This document shows, one piece after another, positions 16,654-25,309 of a stretch of DNA of 34,366 nt (the first letter of the stretch is position 1; the number at the start of each line of letters is the position of its first letter). Origin of the DNA: Streptomyces sp. CC228A (lineage in GTDB: Bacteria > Actinomycetota > Actinomycetes > Streptomycetales > Streptomycetaceae); the NCBI RefSeq assembly GCF_021390935.1, contig NZ_JAJPUI010000019.1:1-34366 (forward strand), given 5' to 3'. The notes beneath the pieces are model-generated. The model had not been told where the DNA came from. It searched no databases and worked only from the letters and a program-made list of their open reading frames with translations. A program made the translations under genes and the position numbers.

Positions 16654-16693
16654 GCGGTGCCGCACCGACGCGCCCCGCCCGGTGCGGCACCGC
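16654..16693 (+). terminator. Intra-operon hairpin after the binding-protein gene
   Basis: GCGGTGCCGCACC (16654-16666) pairs perfectly with GGTGCGGCACCGC (16681-16693), a 13-bp stem with a 14-base loop. It starts one base after the stop codon and 48 bases before the permease start. Such hairpins usually protect the upstream mRNA or terminate part of the transcripts. Confidence 0.75.
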
Positions 16694-16741
16694 CCGCGCA
16701 CCCGCCCATCCGCAGGACGCCGACACGCAAGGAGAGAGCCC

Positions 16742-17874
16742 GTGTCGCAGCACAACACGGCGCCGGGCACGGGGCCGGCCCGGGACGACGCCGCACAGGA
16801 GGGGGCGCCGTCCCGGGAGGCCGCGGCCACGGGCGCCGAGGCCGCCGCCCCCGCGGCCCGACCGCATCCGCCGCGGCCGGCAGGCCCCTCGGCGGCCCCT
16901 GCCGCCCGGCGGCCCCGGGGCGCAGGGCCGGGGCGGCGCGCGGCGGGAGGCCGGCGCTGCGCGTGCGGTGGCGGCGGGACCGGACGCTCGTCCTGATGAC
17001 GCTGCCCGCCCTGCTGCTGGTGCTGGTGTTCACGTACGTCCCGGTGCTCGGCAACGTCGTCGCCTTCCAGGACTACGACCCGTACCTCAGTGAGAACGGC
17101 TTCACCGCCATGCTGGAGAGCCCGTGGACCGGGCTCGACCAGTTCGAGCGGATCTTCGCCGACACGGCGTTCTGGCGGGCGGTCGAGAACACGCTCGTAC
17201 TGTTCCTGCTCCAGCTGGTGCTGTTCTTCCCGGTGCCGATCCTGCTGGCGCTGCTCATCAACAGCGTCCTCAGACCCCGCGTACGGGCCGTCGCGCAAGC
17301 GGTGCTGTACCTGCCGCACTTCTTCTCCTGGGTGCTCGTCATCACGGTCTTCCAGCAGGTCTTCGGCGGCGCCGGCATCATCGCGCAGACGCTGCGGCAG
17401 CACGGTGTCGACGGCTTCGACCTGATGACGGACCCGGGCCTCTTCAAGCTGCTGGTGACGTCGGAGATGATCTGGAAGGACGCCGGCTGGGGCATCATCG
17501 TCTTCCTCGCCGCGCTGTCGGCCGTCAACCAGGACCTGTACGAGGCGGCCGCGATGGACGGCGCGGGACGCCGGCGCCGCATGTGGCACGTGACGCTGCC
17601 GGCGCTGCGCCCGGTGATCGCCCTGCTGCTGGTGCTGCGGGTGGGGGACGCGCTGACGGTGGGCTTCGAGCAGCTGCTGCTCCAGCGCGACGCGGTCGGG
17701 CCGGACGCCGCGGAGGTGCTGGACACCTACGTGTGGTGGAACGGGCTGCGCAACCAGGACTTCAGCTACGCCGCGGCCGCCGGCCTCGTCAAGGGCGTCG
17801 TCGGGCTCGGGCTGGTCCTCACGGCCAACAAGGTCGCCCATCTCATGGGCGAGCAGGGGGTGTACAGGAAGTGA
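16742..17874 (+). CDS. ABC transporter permease, LplB/binding-protein-dependent type, one frameshift
   Basis: An integral membrane half of the sugar importer. GTG 16742 follows AAGGAGAG and opens a Pro/Ala-rich cytoplasmic tail of about 60 residues (SQHNTAPGTGPARDDAAQEG). Between about 16915 and 16965 the frame must change once. The membrane part then reads LVLMTLPALLLVLVFTYVPV and has six helices. The ATPase-contacting EAA loop is EAAAMDGAGRRRRMWHVTLP. The late stretch FEQLLLQRDAVGPDAAEVLD is typical of the LplB group. The stop overlaps the next start by four bases (GTGA), so the two permeases are co-translated. The missing base lies in GC-rich linker DNA and is probably a sequence error. 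Confidence 0.88.
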
Positions 17875-18794
17875 GCCCGTTCGACGCCATCGCCCGGGGG
17901 TGGGCGGCCCCGCCTCGGCCCGTGTGGGAGGAGCGGCCGAGCAGGACCGGGACCGCCGCCAAGGCGACGGTCCTGGGAGCAGCCTGCCTCGCCGTGCTGT
18001 TCCCGCTGTGGATCGTCGTCGTCACCAGCCTGTCCTCGCGCAGGACCATCACCGAGGCCGGGGGGCTGGTGGTGGTCCCCCGGGACATCACGTTCGTCGC
18101 GTACCAGGAGCTGCTGAGCGGGGGCCAGGTGCAGCGGGCGGCGCTGGTGAGCGTCGGGGTCACCGTCGTCGGCACGCTGTTCAGCATGGCGGTGTCGGTG
18201 CTCTGTGCGTACGGGCTGTCCCGGCCCGGCTCGCTGGGGCACCGCTGGATCCTGATGACCCTGCTGGCGACGCTGTTCTTCGGCGCCGGGCTCATCCCCA
18301 CCTACCTGCTGGTGCAGGCGCTCGGGCTGACGGACACGTACCTGGCGCTGATCCTGCCCAGCGCGGTCAGCGTCTTCAACGTGCTGGTGCTCCGGTCGTT
18401 CTTCATGAACATTTCCCAGGAGCTGATCGACAGCGCCCGCATCGACGGGGCCGGCGACCTGCGGATCCTGTGGACCGTCGTCATGCCGCTGTCGCGGGCG
18501 GTGCTCGCGGTCATCGCGCTGTTCTACGCGGTGGGCTACTGGAGTGCCTGGTTCAACGCGTCGATCTACCTGACCGACCAGGACATGATGCCGCTGCAGA
18601 ACGTCATGATCCAGATCGTCCAGAAGCAGGAGCCGCCGACCGGGCTGGGCCAGGTGATCAGGACCGGCCGGCTGTCGCCGCTGTCGGTGCAGATGGCGGT
18701 GATGGTGATGGCGCTGCTGCCCGTCGCGGTCGTCTCGCCCTTTATCCAGAAGCACTTCAAGAAGGGCATGCTCACGGGCGCGGTCAAGGGCTGA
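17871..18794 (+). CDS. ABC transporter permease, CarB/YtcP (MalG) type
   Basis: The second permease of the importer, 307 residues, starting at GTG 17871 within the preceding stop. Six hydrophobic segments are visible, the first around VLGAACLAVLFPLWIVVVTS. The EAA loop reads DSARIDGAGDLRILWTVVMP. MLTGAVKG at the end and WFNASIYLTDQDMMPLQ are typical of the YtcP group that partners LplB. No ATPase gene follows. Streptomyces CUT1 importers commonly borrow the shared ATPase MsiK, which I infer here. Confidence 0.92.
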   Translation: MSPFDAIARGWAAPPRPVWEERPSRTGTAAKATVLGAACLAVLFPLWIVVVTSLSSRRTITEAGGLVVVPRDITFVAYQELLSGGQVQRAALVSVGVTVVGTLFSMAVSVLCAYGLSRPGSLGHRWILMTLLATLFFGAGLIPTYLLVQALGLTDTYLALILPSAVSVFNVLVLRSFFMNISQELIDSARIDGAGDLRILWTVVMPLSRAVLAVIALFYAVGYWSAWFNASIYLTDQDMMPLQNVMIQIVQKQEPPTGLGQVIRTGRLSPLSVQMAVMVMALLPVAVVSPFIQKHFKKGMLTGAVKG

Positions 18795-18904
18795 GCCCGC
18801 GCCGGGGCGGGCGGCGCGCCACGCGGCCGCTCCCCTTCCCCTCCGCTTCCCCTCCCCTCCTTCCCCCTCCCCTGCCCCTTCCTCAGAGATCGAGGTGCGC
18901 ACCT
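18795..18904 (+). other. Hairpin and polypyrimidine tract between permease and beta-galactosidase genes
   Basis: Just after the stop, GCCCGC (18795-18800) can pair with GCGGGC (18806-18811). From 18831 to about 18884 the plus strand is almost pure C and T (two G residues). The ribosome site GAGG at 18892-18895 follows. No promoter is evident, so the downstream genes are probably read through from the transporter operon. Confidence 0.55.
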
Positions 18905-20917
18905 GTGCCAGTACGGGGTCCCGGCCTGATGCCCTCCCTCCATGACGCGACCCGCGGCCGCATCCTGTTCGGCGGCGACTACAACCCGGAGCAGTGGCCC
19001 GAGGAGGTGTGGGAGCAGGACGTCCGGCTGATGCAGGACGCCGGGGTGAACTCCGCCACCGTCGGCGTGTTCTCCTGGGCCCGGATCGAACCGCGCCCAG
19101 GGGCCCGGGAGTTCGGCTGGCTGGACCGGCTGGCGGACCTGCTGCACGCGCACGGCATCGGGATGGTGCTGGCCACACCGACGGCGTCCCCGCCCCCGTG
19201 GATGGGGGCGCGACACCCGGACACCCTGCCCCGCGACGAGGACGGGCGGACGGTGTGGTGGGGGTCACGGCAGCAGTTCTGCCCCAGCTCCGCCACGTAC
19301 CGGGCGTACGCGGCGGCGGTCACCGAGGACCTGGCCGCCCGGTACGCCGGGCATCCGGCGCTGACGATGTGGCACGTCAACAACGAGTACTGCACGTCCT
19401 GCTGGTGCGACGGGACGGCCCGCCACTTCCGCCGCTGGCTGGCCGCGCGGTACGGCACGGTCGACGCGCTGAACGAGGCGTGGGGCACGGCGTTCTGGTC
19501 GCAGCGGTACGACACGTGGGACGAGGTCATCCCGCCGCGGCGGGCGCAGTACCTGCGCAACCCGGCGCAGCAGCTCGACTTCCGGCGGTTCACCTCGGAC
19601 GCCCTGCTGGAGTGCTACACCGCGGAGCGGGACATCGTGGCGCGGCACGCGCCGCGGGTGCCGGTGACGACGAACTTCATGCCGTTCTGGACGGGCCAGG
19701 ACGCGTGGGCGTGGGCGCGGGAGGAGGACGTCGTGTCCGTCGACGTCTACCCGGACCCGAAGGACCCGTACGGCGGGCAGTACAACGCGATGATCGGCGA
19801 CATGACCCGCTCGCAGGCGCGCGGCCCGTGGATGGTGATGGAGCAGGCCGCCGGGCCCGTCAACTGGCGGGACGTCAACCACCCGAAGCCCGCCGGGCTG
19901 AACCGGCTGCTGTCGCTCCAGTCCGTGGCGCGGGGCGCCGACGCGGTCTGCTACTTCCAGTGGCGGCAGTCCCGGCAGGGCGCGGAGAAGTTCCACTCGG
20001 GGATGGTGCCGCACGCGGGCGAGGAGAGCCGTACGTTCCGCGAGGTCAAGCGGATCGGTGCCGAGCTGTCCCGGCTGGCGCCCGAGGTGTCCGGGGCGGG
20101 GGTCGCGGCGGAGGTCGCCGTGCTGCACGACTGGCACTCCTGGTGGGCGGTGCAGCAGGAGGGCATGCCGTCCCGGGAGGTGGCGTACCCGGACGTCGTG
20201 CGCGCCTGGCACCGGGCCCTGTGGGAGAACGGGTACGCGACGGACTTCGCGCACCCCGAGCACGGCCTGAGCGGCTACCGCATGGTGGTCGTGCCGCAGT
20301 TGTACCTGCTGTCGGACGCGGCCGTCGCGGGCCTCGTCGCCTACGTGGCGGGGGGCGGCACGCTCGTGTCGGGCTTCCTGACCGGTGTGGCGGACCCGGA
20401 CGACCGGGTGCGGCCCGGCGGGATGGACGCGCGGCTGCGGCGGCTGTTCGGGATCCGGGTGCTGCACGAGTGGTGGCCGCTGGACCGGGGCGAGCGGGTG
20501 GCCTGCGACGGCTTCGACGGCACGCTGTGGTCGGAGGAGCTGGAGGCCGCCGGGGACGCCGAGGTGGCGGCCGCCTACCGGGGCGGGGAGCTGGACGGGC
20601 TGCCGGCGGTGCTGCGCAGGGGCCGCGCCTGGTACGTGTCGACGCTGCCGGAGCCGGCGGCGCTGCGCGCGCTGCTGGCGCGGGCGGCCGGGGAGGCCGG
20701 CGTGCGGCCTGTGCTGGAGGGGCTGCCGGAGCTGGTGGAGGCGGTGCGGCGGGGCGGTCTGCTGTTCGTGCTGAACCACGGCCGGAAGCCTGTGCGGGTG
20801 CCCCTGCCGGCAGCGGGCGGCGGGGTGTACCGGGACGTGCTGACGGGCGCCGCGGTGGCCGGCTCGGTGGAACTGGAGCGGTACGGCGCGGTGGTGCTGC
20901 GGGAGGCCGCGCCGTGA
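18905..20917 (+). CDS. Glycoside hydrolase family 42 beta-galactosidase
   Basis: Hydrolyses beta-linked galactose from oligosaccharides. No signal peptide is present, so it is cytoplasmic. The 670-residue length is normal for GH42. The barrel begins LFGGDYNPEQWPEEVWEQD. The acid/base is Glu161 in WHVNNEYC; the Cys cluster CTSCWCD is usual for GH42 metal sites; the nucleophile is predicted as Glu313 in WMVMEQAAGPVNW. A trimerisation domain (about 400-600) and a small beta C-domain follow. GTG 18905 is chosen because GAGG lies nine bases upstream; ATG 18929 is an alternative. In this locus it would remove galactose from imported side chains. Confidence 0.93.
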   Translation: MPVRGPGLMPSLHDATRGRILFGGDYNPEQWPEEVWEQDVRLMQDAGVNSATVGVFSWARIEPRPGAREFGWLDRLADLLHAHGIGMVLATPTASPPPWMGARHPDTLPRDEDGRTVWWGSRQQFCPSSATYRAYAAAVTEDLAARYAGHPALTMWHVNNEYCTSCWCDGTARHFRRWLAARYGTVDALNEAWGTAFWSQRYDTWDEVIPPRRAQYLRNPAQQLDFRRFTSDALLECYTAERDIVARHAPRVPVTTNFMPFWTGQDAWAWAREEDVVSVDVYPDPKDPYGGQYNAMIGDMTRSQARGPWMVMEQAAGPVNWRDVNHPKPAGLNRLLSLQSVARGADAVCYFQWRQSRQGAEKFHSGMVPHAGEESRTFREVKRIGAELSRLAPEVSGAGVAAEVAVLHDWHSWWAVQQEGMPSREVAYPDVVRAWHRALWENGYATDFAHPEHGLSGYRMVVVPQLYLLSDAAVAGLVAYVAGGGTLVSGFLTGVADPDDRVRPGGMDARLRRLFGIRVLHEWWPLDRGERVACDGFDGTLWSEELEAAGDAEVAAAYRGGELDGLPAVLRRGRAWYVSTLPEPAALRALLARAAGEAGVRPVLEGLPELVEAVRRGGLLFVLNHGRKPVRVPLPAAGGGVYRDVLTGAAVAGSVELERYGAVVLREAAP

Positions 20918-20987
20918 CCGGGCGGTGCGCGGGCGGCGCCGGGCCGCGGTCGCGCCGGCGGCCGGGGAGCGCGGCGGGGGTGCGGCG

Positions 20988-23232
20988 GTGACGGGGAGCG
21001 CGGGCGCGGGGCCGGTCCACGGGACGTGGGAGGCCGAGCCGCCGCCCGCTGGGAGGACGCCTTCCTCAGTGGCAACGGCCGCCACGGCGCCCTGGTGTTC
21101 GGCGGGCCCGGCGACGAGCGGGTCGTGGTCACCCACCACTGCCTGGTCACGCCGGTGCCCCCGGCGGACACGCTGCCGCCGCGGCTGGCGGACCGCCTGC
21201 CGGATCTCCAGGACCGGCTGCTGGCGGGCGACACGGCGGCCGCCGACGCGTTCACGGACGGGCGCGGGCTGCGCTGGGTGGGCGCGTTCCACCCGGCGTT
21301 CGCGATCCGGGTGCGGCAGGAGGCGGCGGACGCCGCGGGGTACCGGCGGGAGGTGGACTTCGCCACGGGCGTGGTGCGGGCGCGGTGCCGCGGCCGGGAC
21401 AGCCGGGTGTTCGTGTCCCGCGCCGACGACGTCGTCGTCCGCTACCTCGCGGGCGCGCCGATCCGGGCGTCGGTGGCGCTGGACCACCGCCTGCCGGGGG
21501 TGCCGCCGGGCCTCGGGGTGGGCCGCGGCACGGCGCTGACCGCGGAGGGGCGCTGCTGTCCCTGCGCGCCCGCTACCCCGGCGGCGAGGAGGCGTTCACC
21601 GGTGTCGCGCTCGCCGCGGTCGCCGGCGGCGCGGTGGCCGTGGAGGGCGACGGGGTGCGGGTGGCGGGGGCCCGCGAGGTGCTGCTGCTGACCCGGGTGC
21701 GCCGCCGCACCGGTGAGCCGGACGTCGCCGGGGAGGCGGCGGAGCTGCGGGGCCTGCTGGCGGGGTCCGGCGGGCCCGCGGAGGCGTACGCGCGGCTGCT
21801 CGCCCGCCACGAGGCCCTGCACCGGACCGCGTACGAGCGTGTCGTCCTCGACCTGGGCGGGTGCGCGCGGGAGCGGCGGCTGCCGGGCAGCGCGCTGCTG
21901 CGCCGCCCGGGGAGCCCGGCGCTGCCGGAGCGGCTGTTCGCGGCGGGCCGCTACCACCTGCTGTCGGCGAGCGGGATGCTGCCGCCGCGCCTGGTGGGCC
22001 TGTGGACGGGTGACTGGGACACGGCGTGGTCGGGGGCGTTCACCACCAACGCGAACCTGAACCTCCAGACCGCGTCGGCGGCGGCCGCGGCGCTGCCCGA
22101 GGTGTCCGAGGCCCATGCCCGGCTGGTGTACGGGCAGCTGCCGCACTGGCGGGACAACGCGCGGGAGGTCTTCGGGGCGGACGGGGTGGTGGCGCCGTCC
22201 CACACCGACGGCGTGTCGGGGCACGCGTACCACTTCCAGCGGGCGTATCCGCTGCACCTGTGGACGGCGGGCGCCGACTGGCTGCTGCACCCGCTGGTGG
22301 AGCACGCCGAGACCACCGGCGAGCGCGATCCGCGCCTGGTGGCCGCGCTCGGCGAGGTGGCCCGCTTCTACATGTCGTTCCTGACGCGGACGGGACCGGA
22401 CGGCCGGGTCGCGGTGGTCCCGTCGTACTCGCCGGAGAACCGTCCGGCGAACGCCGGCTGGGGGACGGTCAACGCGACGATGGACGTGGCGGCCGCCCGG
22501 CACGCCCTGACCACGGCCGCCGAGCACCACGCCGACCGCGACCCGGAGTCGGCCGCGCGGTGGCGTGCGCTGGCGGCACGGCTGCCGGACTACCGGGTCA
22601 ACGCCGACGGGGCGCTGGCCGAGTGGGCGTGGCCGGGGCTCGCCGAGACCTACGACCACCGCCACCTCAGCCACCTGTACCCGGTGTGGCCGCTGGGTGA
22701 GATCACCCCCTACGACACGCCGGAGCTGGCCCGGGCGGCGCTGCGGGCGCTGGAGCTTTGCGGCGCGGAGAACGACTCGGCGCACGGACACCTGCACCAC
22801 GCGCTGGTGGCCGCCCGGCTGCGGGACGGGGAGCGGGCGTCGGCGGCGCTGGCGCGCGTCCTGGCCGCCGACTTCTTCCACGTGTCGCTGATGAGCTCCC
22901 ACTACCCGGGCCGGGACGTGTACAACGCGGACGCGGCGCACGCGCTGCCCGCCCTGCTGGTCGAGCTGCTGGTGCAGTCGGCGCCGGGGCGCCTGGTGCT
23001 GCTGCCCGCGCTGCCGCCGGGCTGGGCCCGCGGGGCGCTGCGCGGGGTGCGCACCCGGTTCGGTGCCGTCGTGGACCTGGAGTGGCGCGACGGCACGTGT
23101 ACGGCGACGGTCCGGCCGACGCGTACGGCCCGGATCGACCTGAGGACCCCCGCCGGGGCGCGCACGCTCCGACTGCGCGCCGGCGAGGACCTGGTGCTGT
23201 CCCTGAGCACGAGGGGCACAGGCACCGGGTGA
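20988..23232 (+). CDS. Glycoside hydrolase family 95 (alpha-L-fucosidase / alpha-L-galactosidase), two frameshifts
   Basis: GH95 enzymes invert and release terminal alpha-1,2-L-fucose, or L-galactose in some members. About 748 residues after repair, close to the family norm. The N-terminal beta-sandwich starts ARWEDAFLSGNGRHGALVFG. Frame changes near 21045 (CCGCCGCCC) and 21550 (GGGGCG) are needed, each one missing base. The long intact part has FTTNANLNLQTAS, carrying the paired asparagines that position water. SYSPENRP carries the catalytic Glu, codon at 22435. DHRHLSHLYPVWPLGEI is the usual GH95 block, and a beta C-domain follows. No signal peptide is seen, so it is intracellular. GTG 20988 is the likely start; a GTG overlapping the previous stop (20914) is out of frame as sequenced. 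Confidence 0.88.
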
Positions 23233-23267
23233 CACCCCCTGCTCCCCCACCTCCGAAGGGACTCCCC

Positions 23268-24014
23268 ATGGCACGACGCACTCTCCGCGCCCGCCGGGCG
23301 CGCGGCCGGTTCCGTACGGCGCTGCCGGCGCCGGCGCTCGCGTTCGCCGCGGTCCTGGGCCTGGCCGCGGCCCCGGCGCAGGCGGCGGTCTGGCACACCT
23401 GCGAGCAGTGGGGCAACACCTCACTGAACGGCTACACGCTCTACAACAACATCTGGGGCCAGGGGCCCGGCGCCCAGTGCACCTGGGCCGACTCCGCCAC
23501 GAGCTGGGGCGTGTGGGCCGACCACCCGGACACGGGCGGCATCAAGTCGTACCCGAACGCGAAGAAGACGGTGAACCGCCGGCTCTCCGCGCTGTCGTCG
23601 CTGACCAGCAGCTACCAGGTGCGGGTGCCGTCGGCCGGCTCGTACAACACGGCGTACGACATCTGGGACACGGACTACGACTACGAGGTCATGCTGTGGG
23701 TCAACCACCACGGCGAGGTCGGCCCGCTGGGCACGCCGCAGGGGTCGGTGGCGCTCGGCGGCCACCGGTGGGACGTGTACAAGGGCAGGGTGCCGCACCC
23801 GGACGGGTCCTCCCACGAGGTGTTCTCGTTCCTGCGGACCTCGGACTCGACGTCCGGCACGGTGGACCTCCTGCCGGTCCTGAAGTGGATCAGGGACGTC
23901 AAGGGCTGGTGGGGCGACGAGACCATCGGTGACGTGCAGTTCGGGTACGAGATCACGTCGTCGGCGGGCGGGCTGGACTTCGTGACGGACCGCCTCACGG
24001 TCTCGGCGTCGTGA
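23268..24014 (+). CDS. Secreted glycoside hydrolase family 12 endo-beta-1,4-glucanase (xyloglucanase candidate)
   Basis: Cuts the beta-1,4-glucan backbone outside the cell. 248 residues. An Arg-rich N-region and hydrophobic core lead to a signal-peptidase site after AQA (residue 39). The mature protein begins AVWHTCEQWG; Cys45 and Cys71 probably form the N-terminal disulfide known in GH12. The nucleophile is predicted as Glu140 in DYEVMLWVN and the acid/base as Glu228 in FGYEITSS, at usual GH12 spacing. The sequence looks closer to xyloglucan-active GH12 enzymes than to the classic Streptomyces CelB, but that is judgement, not alignment. GAAGGGA lies shortly before ATG 23268. It is the last gene of the operon and the only enzyme with a secretion signal. 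Confidence 0.9.
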   Translation: MARRTLRARRARGRFRTALPAPALAFAAVLGLAAAPAQAAVWHTCEQWGNTSLNGYTLYNNIWGQGPGAQCTWADSATSWGVWADHPDTGGIKSYPNAKKTVNRRLSALSSLTSSYQVRVPSAGSYNTAYDIWDTDYDYEVMLWVNHHGEVGPLGTPQGSVALGGHRWDVYKGRVPHPDGSSHEVFSFLRTSDSTSGTVDLLPVLKWIRDVKGWWGDETIGDVQFGYEITSSAGGLDFVTDRLTVSAS

Positions 24015-24018
24015 ACGG

Positions 24019-24055
24019 CCGCCGCCGCGCGCCCGGTCCCGGCGCGCGGCGGCGG
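24019..24055. terminator. Strong bidirectional terminator between GH12 and lacI-type genes
   Basis: CCGCCGCCGCGCGCC (24019-24033) pairs perfectly with GGCGCGCGGCGGCGG (24041-24055), 15 bp with a seven-base loop. It starts five bases after the GH12 stop and lies about 100 bases beyond the end of the convergent regulator. Confidence 0.85.
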
Positions 24056-24156
24056 ACGGCGGACAGCGGACGGTGGACGGCAGCGTCAGGCCGCGGGCGG
24101 CCGCCCCTGACAGCGGCCCGCCAGCCGCCAGCCGCCGCCGGCGGTGCGCGGCTCGC

Positions 24157-25173
24157 TCAGGCGGGGGCGGCCGGACGGGGGCCGGTGCTCTCGCGGACGG
24201 TGAGCTCCGGCTCCAGCAGGAGCACCTCCGGCGCGCCCCGGCCCTCCAGCTTGGCGACGACCTGCTCGACGGCGTGCTGCCCCATCCGCTGCGCGGGCAC
24301 GGCGACCGAGGTGAGCGGCACCGAGGCGTGGGCGGCCACCTGGTCGGGGCAGATGGCCATGACGGACACGTCCTCGGGCACGGCGCGGCCCTGCTGGCGC
24401 AGCAGGGCGAGAAGCGGATCGGTGGCGGCCTCGTTCTGGACGACGAACGCGGTGGTGCCGGGGCGTTCGTCGTACACGCGGGCCAGGGTCGCGGCGACCG
24501 AGGCGTAGCTGCCCTCGCAGGGGCGGTGCAGGAGGCGTACGCCGAGCTGCTCGCTGCGGGCGCGCAGACCGGCGAGGGTGCGTTCGGCGAAGCCGGTGTG
24601 GCGCTCGTACACGGCCGCGGCCTCGCCGATGACGGCGATCTCGCGGTGGCCGAGACCCGCGAGGTGCTCGGCGCACAGCGCCCCCGCGGCCTCGAAGTCC
24701 AGGTCGACGCAGCTCAGGCCGGTCGTGTCGGCGGGCAGGCCGATGAGCACGCCGGGGCGGGCGGCCTGCCGTAGGAGGGGCAGGCGGTCGTCGTCGAGTT
24801 CCACGTCCATGAGGATCATGGCGTCGGCCAGGGCGCTGCCCTCGATGCGGCGGACCGCGGCGGGGCCCTCCTCGCCGGTGAGGAGGAGCACGTCGTAGCC
24901 GTGGCCGCGGGCGGTCGTGGCGACGGCGATGGCGATCTCCATCATCACCGGCACGTACATGTCGGTGCGCAGCGGGATCATCAGGGCGATGATGTTGGAA
25001 CGGCTGCTGGCCAGGGCGCGGGCGCCGGCGTTGGGGTGGTAGCCGAGCTCGGTGATGCTGCGCTCGACGCGGGCCCGGGTGGCGGCGGAGATGGACCGCT
25101 TGCCGCTGAGGACGTAGCTCACCGTGCTGGCGGACACTCCCGCATGCTGAGCGACATCGGCAAGGGTGACCAT
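24157..25173 (-). CDS. LacI-family transcriptional repressor of the carbohydrate locus
   Basis: A 338-residue regulator. The N-terminal helix-turn-helix is MVTLADVAQHAGVSASTVSY, followed by the minor-groove hinge around NAGARALASSRSN. The periplasmic-binding-protein-like core (about 60-330) senses a sugar. ATG 25173 follows AGGAGAG. It sits at the end of the locus, convergent to the hydrolase operon, as local LacI regulators often do. The palindrome TCGAAGCGCTTCGA occurs at its own promoter and at the GH3 and binding-protein promoters. I therefore infer autoregulation and repression of the locus, released by an oligosaccharide or its product. The effector cannot be read from sequence. Confidence 0.93.
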   Translation of the reverse strand: MVTLADVAQHAGVSASTVSYVLSGKRSISAATRARVERSITELGYHPNAGARALASSRSNIIALMIPLRTDMYVPVMMEIAIAVATTARGHGYDVLLLTGEEGPAAVRRIEGSALADAMILMDVELDDDRLPLLRQAARPGVLIGLPADTTGLSCVDLDFEAAGALCAEHLAGLGHREIAVIGEAAAVYERHTGFAERTLAGLRARSEQLGVRLLHRPCEGSYASVAATLARVYDERPGTTAFVVQNEAATDPLLALLRQQGRAVPEDVSVMAICPDQVAAHASVPLTSVAVPAQRMGQHAVEQVVAKLEGRGAPEVLLLEPELTVRESTGPRPAAPA

Positions 25174-25219
25174 CGGCTCTCCTGGGATGAGTCCTCTGCA
25201 CCGGGGAGCGGCAGCAGTG

Positions 25220-25233
25220 GTGAAGCGCTTCGA
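25220..25233. promoter_or_regulatory. Operator (12 of 14 match) downstream of the lacI-type promoter
   Basis: GTGAAGCGCTTCGA keeps the core GAAGCGCTTCGA. It lies about 17 bases beyond the predicted -10 box, within the leader of the regulator gene, where binding would limit its own expression. Confidence 0.7.
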
Positions 25234-25249
25234 TCCACGCTTCGCTCAG

Positions 25250-25278
25250 ACATTAGAGGGAGGGGCGAGCGGTGTCCA
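25250..25278 (-). promoter_or_regulatory. Predicted promoter of the lacI-type gene
   Basis: On the minus strand, TGGACA (25278-25273), a 17-base spacer and TAATGT (25255-25250). The -35 matches consensus at five of six positions, and the -10 fits TAnnnT. The promoter is flanked on both sides by operator copies. Confidence 0.65.
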
Positions 25279-25287
25279 GACACGGTG

Positions 25288-25301
25288 TCGAAGCGCTTCG
25301 A
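25288..25301. promoter_or_regulatory. Operator TCGAAGCGCTTCGA upstream of the lacI-type promoter
   Basis: A perfect palindrome identical to those at 14626 and 14795. Its centre is 68 bases from the second operator of this promoter, about 6.5 helical turns. Confidence 0.75.
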
Positions 25302-25309
25302 TTCCCGGG

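Noticed and set aside
20914..20990. GH95 start at the GTG overlapping the GH42 stop
   Set aside because: The GTGA overlap is attractive, but this frame hits a stop at 20989 as sequenced. GTG 20988 needs fewer assumptions, though a further missing base cannot be excluded.
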